Source: Membranipora membranacea (lineage: Eukaryota > Bryozoa > Gymnolaemata > Cheilostomatida > Membraniporidae). Taken from it: a DNA stretch of 64,000 nucleotides. Location of the stretch: contig OU612073.1 of the NCBI GenBank assembly GCA_914767715.1, forward strand, positions 7,936,001 through 8,000,000, read 5' to 3'. The notes beneath the pieces were generated by a model. That model had not been told where the DNA came from. It saw only the letters and a list, made by a program, of their open reading frames with translations, and made no database searches. Position 1 is the first letter of the stretch; each line of letters begins with the position of its first letter. Made by a program: the position numbers and the translations under genes. Below are positions 1 to 12,700 of this stretch, piece after piece.

Positions 1-2466
1 TGTTAGATATGAACCCTGCTAGTGGTGCTACAGACCCTATTTAATGGCTGATCAACACAATGCTGCTATGATCAGGTTGCGAGAACAGCACTCTATTTGA
101 AATAACAGTTTTGTCAGGCTGAATGGATAGTGCACGCACACACATGAAATATGAGCAGTTTGTCACCCTTGGGGATCCTTAATTAGTTCTAAATGCAATG
201 CCTTTTGAGCCAAATCATCTTAGTCTTACAGCTCTTTTGGTCTTCCAATTGAGCTATTTGATTCCATATTGTTATATATATTGTTCTTTTAGGCAGCCAG
301 AGATAAGGGAACGAGGCTACCTCTAGCACGCCTCACTACCGCATGGCACGCCTCATCCAAGAGCAATCAGATAGTGATTAGTACAGAGTATAATTGACAG
401 ACCCGCTGGCTCACTTAACATAAGCGACATGTGGATCTCTGTTTCAATTACTCTGTCACTACTTTCATCAACACAGCATAGCAAATGAATTGAAACTGGT
501 ACATCACTCTCACTGTATCACTTACTGGATTGACCAACAGAAATGTTGGAACTGGGTGCCTGCTAGTGCTTGAGCTAGGGCTTGCATTACCTTTTATTTT
601 TTATAGAATTATTGCAGCAGTAGGAAGCAAACAAACAGTTTCTAGCTCACTCACGTTGAGTAACTAAAATTGGCTATCCATGGCCATGTGTGTGAGTTCA
701 TTAATAATAATACAGCTACAAAATCATCATGGTTGTTACTCACCTTATTCTTTGCGTACTCTCTAGGAGATCAAAAGTTCCTCCCAAGAGCAAAATGACA
801 TGAAACTATTCACTTGCAGCAACAAATAAATTAGACTTCTATGAGATAAACTATAATTATATCAATTCAGTGAGTGTGAATGCGCTGTGGAGACTAATTG
901 AAGGTTGCTGTAGGATAATTATCATACTACTATACACATTCATGTTATTTACATGGGAGTCATAGCAACCACATGTAATGTGCCCAGTTTCGTAAACTAA
1001 ATATATATGAACTCCTAAAATATCATAAAATGTCACCGAATAAGGGTAAATTATTCTAAAACAGGTAAATTTTATTTACAAGCTCAAAATAACCACAAAT
1101 CAGCTCTTAAATAGCAACATTATTTTCGAATAAGTACCTTGAATGTCTAGCTTTTGTTTTAACAAAGAGGACAACTCCAAAGCAAAGTTGCTTTAGATAT
1201 TAATGCAGAGAGCACAGGTGGGATCAGATAGAGTGGGTGGGATTGGGATATTTGACTCCCCAAACCTCCTCCCTGTTCATGGTTGTGGGCTTGTCATGGT
1301 TCATTGCAGTAGCTTTCACAGAATACGAAGATATTGACAAGTCCTTTTAATAAATATGGCACATATTTTTTTTGAAAACATGGTTGTCAAATTCTGAACG
1401 GCGAGTGTAGTAACCTTCTAGAGATCAGTTCATAGTTATACCCATATCAGTGAATGACTAGAATTTCCCCAGTCTTTGTACAATTAAATTACGTGTGAAT
1501 TCAATCAATTGTCATATCTGGGCTGACAATGGACCAAATAAGTTCCGTAATCATATTTGTTTCACCATGAAATAATTAATGAATTATCAATCCAGGTAAA
1601 CAATACTTTATAAGGTTTTCCATGGGTGAATTGACACAATCTTGAATACGGAACTGTTTTTAGATCGAGAAAGAATCATACGCTTCACAAGTAGAGACAA
1701 AATTAAGCAACAGCAGTCGTCAATGGATGATAGAGAATGGAGTTGTTGAATATCATAATAATATGATCTAAACAATTACTCTCCATGACATATGCTTCTT
1801 CAAAATAATGTCAGCAGCAAAAACTCTCATAAATACAGGTCAAGAGTACTGATGATCTCCCATTTCATTGTGCAAACAAACTCGTAAAATTTAAAGGGTT
1901 AATCAAAAAAAAAACCAGTCCATTTCCGGTCGTAGCGTTCTGCAGAAAAATTGCCCTGCATGCATAATATAAATATCAAAAAGTGAGCACCAACATGTTT
2001 CGTCACGTCGCTATGGAAGGACCAGAGTAATCGCCTTCCTCACTGAAATTATTACCTCTATTACTTGAAATATCCATCTCATGGATGAAAATACTTTTGG
2101 AAGATATGAACCAGTAATCCCATCTATATCACCATAATTTAAATGTTAATCATCAAGGGGCATCGATTTTAGAAGTTTACTTGGCATATGGTGAAGAACT
2201 TTCCTCTAAACGGACAGAACTGGCTTCACCTGAGTCACAACTCACCACATACACTTTTGGTTAAAATTAGACTTACTTAGAAAATAAGTGGGAGGGTCAA
2301 AGGCATAAAAGAGGCCTGTCCGGATACATGCAATACAAACTGGCAATCTCTCGAATACTTAAAGAGATTTTAGAGCAGCTACGATAAGTGAAATACAAAC
2401 TTTCCCTCATAGCATATGGCAAACTCCCGACCGCTGGGTAGGGCGCTTTCTGTCTAGTAGCTTATC
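1..2466. other. Intergenic / cullin-5 3' flank, no gene recognised
   Basis: This AT-rich stretch lies beyond the cullin-5 stop codon, and part of it is probably the cullin-5 3' untranslated region. I found no open frame with a recognisable protein, no RNA gene and no clear inverted-repeat element here. No convincing poly(A) signal was pinned down for cullin-5. Confidence 0.5.
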
Positions 2467-5400
2467 CTATGCCATGTAGATGAATGTGTTAATGTCTTTG
2501 TCATCTCTCTGAATATATTTATTTTCTATGAGCCATTCTATTTGCTCCTTGATAAGTTTCTTAGAAGGTAAGAACATGTTTTTGAGCATTTCCACTAGTT
2601 CAGTCAGCAGGGCGGCGTTTGATAGACGCTTTCTCATTTTCATTATTGTTACTATGGCCTCCTGTGAAAAAAGCAACAAAAGCATTGTCTTCTACACTAT
2701 TGAGGAGTAAATATTAGCGAGTTTGAGGGTGACTTAATAATAGCTAGAACAAATTTTATTTAGCAGTGGTCGGAGCTTATATAAAAGAGGGGGATTCTCA
2801 GAATATGATTGATGACGAAATGCATTACCAACAACCCAAGGAGTCTTTAATCAACCTGGGCATCTTTTGAGCAATTTAACTAGGGATAGTAAATGTTAGC
2901 TATCCGTAAATTTCACTATTTCAAGCCTGCGTAAAAGCAAACCTTTCTTCCTGCGAAAACTTTACTCCTTTAAGGTAGAAGTACTAATGAGTGCCCTAAA
3001 TCATCACTCTGGATTGGATTTTTTAAGATAAATTTGTGAGAAATAGACTTTAATTTCTAGTTAGGCTGAGTTTCTAATTATCATTCTGCCATGTGGGCCG
3101 TGTGCTGAACGAACCTGTACTCTGAGTATACGTAGGTGTATGATAGCCTCACTATCCTCTTCACTTGATCTCTCTGTAGATAATTGTAATCGACCAATCA
3201 GACTCATCCTACCTCTCTTCTGTTGTTTCCCATTTTTACTGAAAAACACAAAAGGCAAAACTGTCTGGGTGGTCTCTCATGAGCGTCGATTTTTAAAGCA
3301 AATTAATAAACAGAAAATATATTGCTCATTAGATAATCTCTCAATTAGACATATTCATTACCAAATCATTCACTTAGAATGTATATATATATATATAAAT
3401 GAGTGTTCAACTTCGAAATGAGACCACTAGCAGGTTTCTCCCACTTAGCGAGTGAGCGATCAGTTATTGATATAGGATCTTTTAAATTGAAGGACTCTCT
3501 GGGCTTTTGAAAATTTTGTAATTATTCAAAGGTGTCAGAGAGAAAAGTTCAGACTAGATCGAGGACTATATACCAGACATGTCTCAGGGAAGTAGGCACG
3601 TTTAAATCAAAGGGTTGAAGCATTTTTCGTCCAGCAACAGCAGAATGAATCGCTTGGCCAACCCACAGAATTTCCTATTGAGTTACTTCTAGTAAAAAAC
3701 TGCGCCTGCACGACTTACATAAGACAAAACTGCTGATTGACAGAGAAGAGTGTAGTATCTACAAAATCTTTAGGAGTCGTAACTGATGGATGATAATTGA
3801 GTATCTGCCTCTTCAGTTTAGGAAAAGAAACCAAACTCTAAAACAATATATAAACAGGTAAAATATGACATGGGGCTTTTGATTCATTCATTTGCATTTA
3901 AAAAATTGAGCTGAATAAGTTGACCAATAGCAAATGATGAAAGTTCACTGGGCCTCAGGTGAGGTTGGATGACAATCAGCTGTAACTAAACCCAATGATC
4001 ATAGATCTAACAGCATCTCAGAGTGTGTGAAGACACTGTTGGCTTTCCCATGATGCAGATTAACTAACAAGCATGCAAACTCCAAGGGGAGAACTCTTAA
4101 AAGCTATCGAAATTGGGATAATTCAATCAAGCTTTACGGGTTGACATTTAATCCCAACACTGACATCAAACTTACATTATTAGGATGTGTTTCTCAGATC
4201 ATAATTGCCAATTTAATCTGAGTACCAAACATATGCCTGCTCCTTATTCTAGATATTTTGATGTCGGATCATCACATCAAATTGCTTCAGAGGATACTTA
4301 CACGTGAGTATCAGTTTGAACTTAAATCAAGTTTGATCCAGATCGTCTGTGGATAGGAGCAATTCCAAAAGCAGACAAACTGGATCAAACTTGATCTAGT
4401 TTGTACTCTATCTCTTGAATACTAGACTAAGCCTGTCCCAATTTGCCTGCATTCGGAGGTGCTCCCCTCCACTGATAAGCCACAGCGGAGGGGGAGGGGG
4501 CACCTGGAATGCAGGCAAATTGGATCAAATTTGTTCTACTCGAAGACACACATGCAATCATAATTCACATGATCAGTGTAAGCTTACCCATAATGTCCGC
4601 CGTAGTTCAGTATCCGGAAGCTGTGTGGATAGTCTGATACTCTCGAGGGACATTTCCTCGCCGGGTCGATCGTTCCATGCATAGAGAACAGACATCTGAA
4701 ATGTGGTAACCTCCAGCTCAAATTTCCCACACTCATTACTAAATGTGATCACACCTAAATATGAACAGAAGACAGTAATAAGTTGTTTTTTTTATACAAA
4801 ATATGGTCTATGATGTACAGTAGCTGTCAGGGTAGTAAAAACCTGAATGTAGGGGAGATGAGCCAAATATGTACATGCTTGATGGTATGTATATGTTAGA
4901 TAGTGCTGCTGGAAGGGAGTGCATGTGTCAAGCACTACCAAAACTAAAAATATGCCATAGATTACAAAATGTGATTTATCACAGTGATCATTAACAGAAT
5001 CAGGTTTTTGGTATCAATCTAGAGTTCTCAGTCTAATTTAGAATACTGTTCTAATCTCATAACCACCCTTGAGTTAGTTTCAACCGAGATAAGAAGATGC
5101 TAAAAAAGGTAGGCATTACTACTTTAAAAACACCGTCATGAAAATAGTACCTTTTCAGTACCTTCTCATTCCAACTATGAGTGCAAGTCAGTTGAAAATG
5201 GGTTACAGTTTTTTTATGAAATGAGAGCAGACTGTGAACTCTGAATGATACCAAAAACTGTCACAGTCATTTTTTACAAAATGAACATTTCACAACTATA
5301 GTGAGATATATCATTATTCAACCATTTATTAAATTATCATTATCCTACCGTTGGACATGAGGTTATTCCATTGTAGTTTCCTGCCGTTGTGTTTCCGCCT

Positions 5401-6747
5401 ATAGAACTCCTCCACACTTGGTACGAGGTCCTCAAGCTCTGTCGGTAAGGTCACAGATATTCTCTCACTGGCTCGAGCCCAGGCTCCAGCGTTCAATATC
5501 TTAATGTTCACGTCTGAAATACAATCGCATAACTACAATGTAATAATCGTTTATCGGTGGGCCAGATTTATATAATATTACTACACTTAATTCAGCTTAT
5601 GATGATATTCAAATCAAGATGAAAAAAGTTCCCCTTCTACTAGTAAGCCACCGGTGGCGGAAGGGGAGCAACTCCAAATTTGATTGATCTATGTGGAAAA
5701 GTGTAAACACTGATTTCTTATAGGGTATCTCCATCAGTGCAACAGATACATCCATTTGAGTGGGCCTACTCAACTCTAAAGGACTTGTATGTGATAACCT
5801 GAACTGTGGTTGGCTTTTGGGAAACAAACAGCACATTATTTACCTGTGTCCGGTGTAGTTACAGTGTTATATTTATTTGTGTCCGGTGAAGTTTCAGTGT
5901 TATATTTACCTGCATTAAGTGTAGATACAGTGTTATATTAACCTGTGTCCGGTGTAGTTTCACTGTTATATTTACCTGTGTCCGGTGTAGTTTCAGTGTT
6001 ATATTTACCTGTGTCCGGTGTAGTTTCAGTGTTATATTTACCTGTGTCCGGTGTAGTTTCAGTGTTATATTTACCTGTGTCCGGTGTAGTTTCACTGTTA
6101 TATTTATCTGTGTCCGGTGAAGTTTCAGTGTTATATTTACCTGTGTCCGGTGAAGTTTCAGTGTTATATTTACCTGTGTCCGGTGAAGTTTCAGTGTTAT
6201 ATTTACCTGCATTAAGTGTAGTTACAGTGTTATATTTACCTGTGTCCGGTGAAGTCTCAGTGTTATATTTACCTGTGTCCCATGTAGTTTCAGTGTTATA
6301 TTTACCTGTGCCCAGTGTAGTTTCAGTGTTATATTTACATGTGTCCCGTGTAGTTTCAGTGTTATATTTACCTGTGTCCCGTGTAGTTTCAGTGTTATAT
6401 TTACCTGTGTCTGGTGTAGTTTCAGTATTATATTTACCTGTGTCCCATGTAGTTTCAGTGTTATATTTACCTGTGTCCGGTGTAGTTTCAGTGTTATATT
6501 TACCTGTGTCCTGTGTAGTTTCATTGTTATATTTACCTGTGCCCAGTGTAGTTTCAGTGTTATATTTACCTGCGTTGGGTAGAGATTCAGTGTTATATTT
6601 ACCTGCGTTGGGTAGAGATTCAGTGTTATTCCTCGCAAGCTCCTTGAACTCAGTATTCAGATCCTCACTGACTTGTATATCTTGGAACATACGAGCTAGT
6701 TTATTCACATATTCAGCCGGCATTCCTATCTCCTGTTATAATATAGC

Positions 6748-6789
<42 letters not shown>

Positions 6790-9700
6790 TAATATACAGG
6801 CCTTATTATAATATAATAATAATGTAATATAAGGGAAAACTCAACAGTGAAAAAGACGCAAACCTCATATCATCAGTAGTAATGTTTTCACAAAATTTGA
6901 TGCAATAAATATCTTAGAAAAATGCTGCAAGTGGAATTTTCAGGAACTCTTCTATGGAGCCCCTTGGTTTGATTAAAATAGAAAAGTCACAACTTCCTTC
7001 CTGAATTTACTTGAGCCCTCAAGCTACTGAGAGAGAGTACAAGTTTAAAATGGCTCCTCAGGCCACACAAAGGGTTTAACGGTAATTTGTAATTATATTA
7101 AACATCTTCTTTTTTTTTTTTCTTTTTTTTACACTTTTATTGGCAGTCTATTTCATTCCAGTAGCGGAATGTTTTCCGAATAGTGCCGAAAAAAAAAGGA
7201 AAAGGAAAAGAGAAAAAAAGGAAAGCTTGAGACTGGAGATGAGTTAAAATGTTTCAGCAGTGAGGTGGAAATAGATAGGATGTCTTTGAGAAGAGAGAAA
7301 ATAAAAAAGTTAAGATATTTTCATTATAGTATTGTGCAGAGGCAAAACTTGTTGCAGAGATAAAAAGATAATGTTATAATTGAAACAAAAGATATTTGAA
7401 TACGCCAGATTTAAATGATGTTACTTTGCTCAGTAAGCGTATTGACAAAGGAAGATTATTAAAAGATGAAGCAATTGCAATGTTTAGTTTATCATTAGGA
7501 GGTAAAATAAGAAAATTATCGCGCTTGGGGTATCCTCGATTTCTAGAAAGAAAAAGATCATTAATATAGCTAGGTGTGATGTTATACATTATTCTTAGGC
7601 ATAGAGAGAACTAAAATATATAAGAAGACTAGGAAGTGGCAATATTTTTAAAGTACGACATAAGAAAAACGTATTTGATAATTGAACTGGATTGTAATGA
7701 ATATTTGCAATAATTCTTAGCGCAGCTTTCTGATAAACATAAAGTGAATCTAGCTGATATTTTGGACTGATATTCAAGAAAAATTGTATTCCATTTATGA
7801 TGTGGCAATGTATGAATTGAAAGTAAAACTGTCTGGCTGATTGTGTGGTCAAAAATGTTCTGCATAATTGTAACAAATTGGTATTTTTTTGTATATTAGT
7901 TTTTATGTATCCAATATGATTATCAAATGACATCGAATCACTAATTGTAAATCCGAGTAGTTTAGTGGTAGATGATTGTAACAGGGTGGTATTGGAGAAT
8001 TTCAAATCAAATTTATGTTTTACGTTGCCAAAAACAAGGTAATGGGATTTTTTTATATTTATGGTCATCCGATTATTATAGCACCATTCTTGGATGACAC
8101 CCAAGTCACCCCTACAATGTTGCTCCAGAGACTGTGGATCTTTCTGATGGCATATAAATACAGTATCGTCTGCGTATGCATAAGCAGTTGAGGACAAGGG
8201 TAAATTTAACATATCATTTATGAACACAAGAAATAAAGTTGGAGCTAAAATTGAACCCTGTGGGACACCTATGTTAATTGGTTTTTTTTCTGAAGCAATT
8301 TGATTATGAAATACATATTGTTGCCGGTCATCAAGAAATGATTTTATCAAGTTCAATGAGGGGCCAATTATTTTACAGGAAGCGAGTTTATTAAACAAGA
8401 TATCATGGTTTACACAGTCGAAAGCCTTACAGAAGTCCAAGAACATTCCTATAACACACCTATTTTTTTGCTTTTGGTGGAGCACATCTGACACCACTTT
8501 ATGTACAGCATCAGAGCAAGAGTAATTACTTCTGAATCCTGATTGAAGAGGGTGAATAGCTTTTATGTCAGTCAGGAAAGTCATTAAACATTTATTTATA
8601 TGTTTTTCAAAAATCTTTGACAATATAGGCAGAATCGATATAGGTCTGTAATTCGATGGATCATTCGGATCTCCACCCTTAAAAACAGGGGTTACTCTAG
8701 CTGTCTTCCAACATTCGAGGAAATCACCCTCAATAAGAATCTGATTGAAGATGTCGGTCAATATATTAACGACAAAAGGGAGCGTCTTTTTAAGCATCAT
8801 AACTGAGATACCATCAGGACCAGTCGATTTCTTATCAGAAAAAGATTTGAGATATAGGCAAATTGATGCAGGAGTAAATCTTTTAAAGTTAGACAAGAAT
8901 TTTTCCTGAGAGTTTGTAGGTTATATATTATCTCTGATTTCAGGGGTGTTTTTTGATTGATTTTCCTTTCTAAACCCATGACCTAGTATATCAGCGATTG
9001 TTGAGAAATGATTGTTCAGGTCTTTGCTGGTAAGAGTTGAAGAAGAACTAGAAGACTTTTTCTTTGTCTTTCCGATGTTGAGGGCGTCCCAAATTGGTTT
9101 TGTATTATTATTTGCTGAGTTTTTAACCAAACCAGAAAAATACGTCTTCTTTTTTTTGGTAATAAGATTTGTAACTAAATTTCTCTGCTTTTTGTAATCA
9201 TCCCAGTTTTGAGAGTGTTTTAGTGAATTCCTTATTTTCATTTGTCTAGAGACTTCAATATCAAGCCATGGTGGTGAAACTTCTGTCTTTACAAAACGAA
9301 CTTTCCTCCTAACATTTAGACTAATTTTCTCCAAAAACAACTGATTGAAACTTTCTATCATCTCACTAGATGACCTGAGATATCGAATGATATCCCAATT
9401 AACATCTGAAAAAGATCTGCGTAAATTTTCTGGGGTCGTTCTAGAAAAGTCATTGAAGCTTATTTTGAATTTTTTTACACTTGGGACAACACCTATTTTT
9501 CTCATGCTATATGTGAGATAGTGATCACTTACAGCTGTTTTTAATACTGAGGTATGTCGTAAGTTACAATCCTTATTTGTGTAAATATGATCAAGCAGGC
9601 TAGATAAATTTTCGCTGACACGTGCTGGCTCATTCACCATTTGTTTGAAAGAGAATCTGGAGAAAATTGGTAGCCATTTTTTCTTTCTGCTATTTTCCAA

Positions 9701-12700
9701 GAGATTTACATTAAAGTCACCAAGAATGATGACTTCTTCTGTGTGCTTGGTGCAACAATCTAGGTAGAGTCTCAAAGAGTCATTCCAAGAAATTAACGAG
9801 TTCGGAGGACGATAAATGAAGGAAATTAAGAAAGCATGAGAAGCTTTATGGCAAATTTTGATGGTAATAGATTCATCAATTATGTGATTGAAATCATTGA
9901 TTAATTCATACTGAATACCCTGCTTTATATAACATATTATACCACCTCCAGGTCGAGGTTTCCTATCTCTTCTTAACATATCCAAGCAGATATACGCACA
10001 TATAAATTAGGGTACTGGTTCGGGGAAAGGATTGTATATTATGGTACAAAAGTTGTGAATGGTAAATTTAGCGTTTAATACGCGTTATCCGATCCGAGGT
10101 TGAATTTATGAACCGATCCGATATCCGATCCGAGGTTGCCTAACCCCGATCCGTTCCACTCCTATACACTACACATAATGTAACCGTAGACAGAGATTAT
10201 TGTTCTATTAATCATGGATTTCTAACCATCACAATGTAGTAAATGGGAAACTCATACCTATAATAGCGAACAATAATCTCTGTCTACGGTTACATTATGT
10301 GTAGTGTATAGGGGTGGAACGGATCGGGGTTAGGCAACCTCGGATCCGATATCGGTCCATAAATTCAACCTCGGATCGGATTCGGATAACGCGTAAAAAC
10401 GCTAAATTTACCATTCACAACTTTTGCACCATAATATACAATCCTTTCCCCGAACCATTACCCTAATTTATATGTGCGTATATCTGCTTGGATATAATAC
10501 TTGACAAGGAGCAACCTATTCACTCAAACAGCGCAAGGATCACAGAAGCAGATTATTTGAAAAGGTCATCTAATGAGTGCAAAGGTCTCTTGACTACTAG
10601 CATCTGTGCATAGAGCCACTCAATTTGACAAGATCACTCAAACCCTGATGTTGAACAAACCTCCTGCTCCAATGTCACAAACTCTCTGTTGTGATTAGAA
10701 TAGGAATTGTCCTCCTACTCAAAAGAAGAAGATAACCTTGCTCATCACAAACCAGACACTTTGTTACAAAGAACATCATTGGGCAAACTTATTCACAACG
10801 ATCTGAGTAAAGATGCTTCTATCATTTTCAGCAGAAAAAAAAACACATCCATCAAACTTAATCAGCAATGATAGATAGCAATGAAAATGAGATAGGTATT
10901 GAATGCCTACTGATCACCACTGAGTGGTTTTAGCCAAACTCAATTATCTTATCTGAACCCGAGACTATAGATATAGAGACCTTCCACTTGCGCATAAAAT
11001 GCGAATAGCCAATCAGCGTTATTTAGCGGTCACGCCCACTTCTGGTTGTATAGTAAGCGCTGCTGCCTTAGACAGCAATGGCTTTCTCAATAAAATTTCA
11101 GGTTTTTCACCTGAGTTATTTGAGGCAAAATAACCACAATCTTGATGACAAAACCAGATCAGACAGCAACAAAGTCACTATCAACTTGTTGTTGTATTCT
11201 TAGCCAGAGATTTATATTATACAGGCCTTTATTTTTGTAAGAAAGTAAGGGGGCTGTGCAGTATAATCCATCATTGTTGCCCACTGCGATGTAATGATGG
11301 CCTGCCATAGGTTAGCTGTTGTAATGAGTTTCACGGACAAAGTTTTCATGTGTGAGGACAAGAGGAAGAGGGCTTCTTTTTGTTTGTTAATATATGCTCT
11401 AAGATTAATATAAAAAAATTTAATCATGGTGACTAGTACCAACCATACACACACATTCAAAACTGAAGTAAGAATGGCATCAGAGTAAAGTGCATCGTCA
11501 GCAGATTCATACTGACAATTCAATGCTGACAAATGTAAAGAATTTACTGCATTGAGATATAGAAGACCTCCCTCTCTGCCTCAAAGTTATTGTGGGATGG
11601 TTGGGGCTATGGAAAGCTTATTTTTACAAATCGCCTTGAAAACTTGTTTGGGCTTCATAGACATATTCAGAGCAGTTCAAAGCACATATCTTCAGGCAAC
11701 AATCAGCAGTATGCTGACTTAAAACGGGAAAACTTAGACTTTTTGAGGATGATACTTTTCTCAGACCTATGCTATAGAAAGTTTCTGTGCTGACCTAACT
11801 GATGAATTAAATTCAGTCACCGGAACTGGAGAATATAACATCAGTGCTTGTTCACATTTAACTATTTTCACATTGAATATTCAATTTTCTATACATATGG
11901 GGGCTACATTACCAAAAGGTCATCCACCAAGTATTTTGTTTCCTTGATGCCTATATTTTATATAAAAGTCGCACATCTTAGATTTCATTTGTCCCAGTTG
12001 ATATTATTGAGAGTTTTGTGTGAATGTACTTATAAAATAAACAGCTAAATCATTCACCTTGTCAATTTTTGATAGCAAATTCATAGCACTGGGTACGCTT
12101 ACCTCCAAGCAATTACCACCAGAAAGGGGCGGAGCCTAATTTTCAATGTGTTCGCATCGGTTATATACGTTATCATGGCAAGTGGAAGGTCTCTATATCT
12201 ATAGTCTCTGTCTGAACTACAAATTAATGACTATCACACTTCCTTCCTTGTCAGTTTTAGTGAGATAAATATGATGCTAAGTAAGTGTTGATTAAAAACG
12301 TATCATCTCGGATCAGACAAAACACATATCCGATCCGGTTTGTGGTTGGATCCGAGGTCAAATATCCGAAATTCAACTCCAACCTCAAGAGGTCGTTCCA
12401 CCCCTAGTAGTGTACATCAACATTTATATTATGTGGTGTATTGTATACCTATGATTATGATTATGAAAACATTATAAAATATAGATATTGTTTTATGATG
12501 CTATTTACATAACATTGAATTTCATATATATATCCACAATTATTTACTACCATAAACATATATAATATATATATAATTATTATGTATATCACATATGTTT
12601 ATGGTAGCTTATTATTGTGGAAGAATAACTCACCCTAAGCCAGTCGACCATATTCTCTTCGATCTCATTATCTACTGATGTCTCTAGTATTAACCTTCTG

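Noticed and set aside
5842-6632. CRISPR-like array because of 24 evenly spaced units
   Set aside because: There are no unique spacers; the whole 33-bp unit repeats, and the setting is an intron of an animal gene.
5945-6751. 268-codon plus-strand open frame as a gene
   Set aside because: It is the antisense of the cullin-5 repeat array; openness follows from a stop-free 33-bp unit.
10004-10160. Viral or integron-like attachment site because of GATCCGA words
   Set aside because: The words belong to the arms of a foldback element; there is no integrase or cassette.
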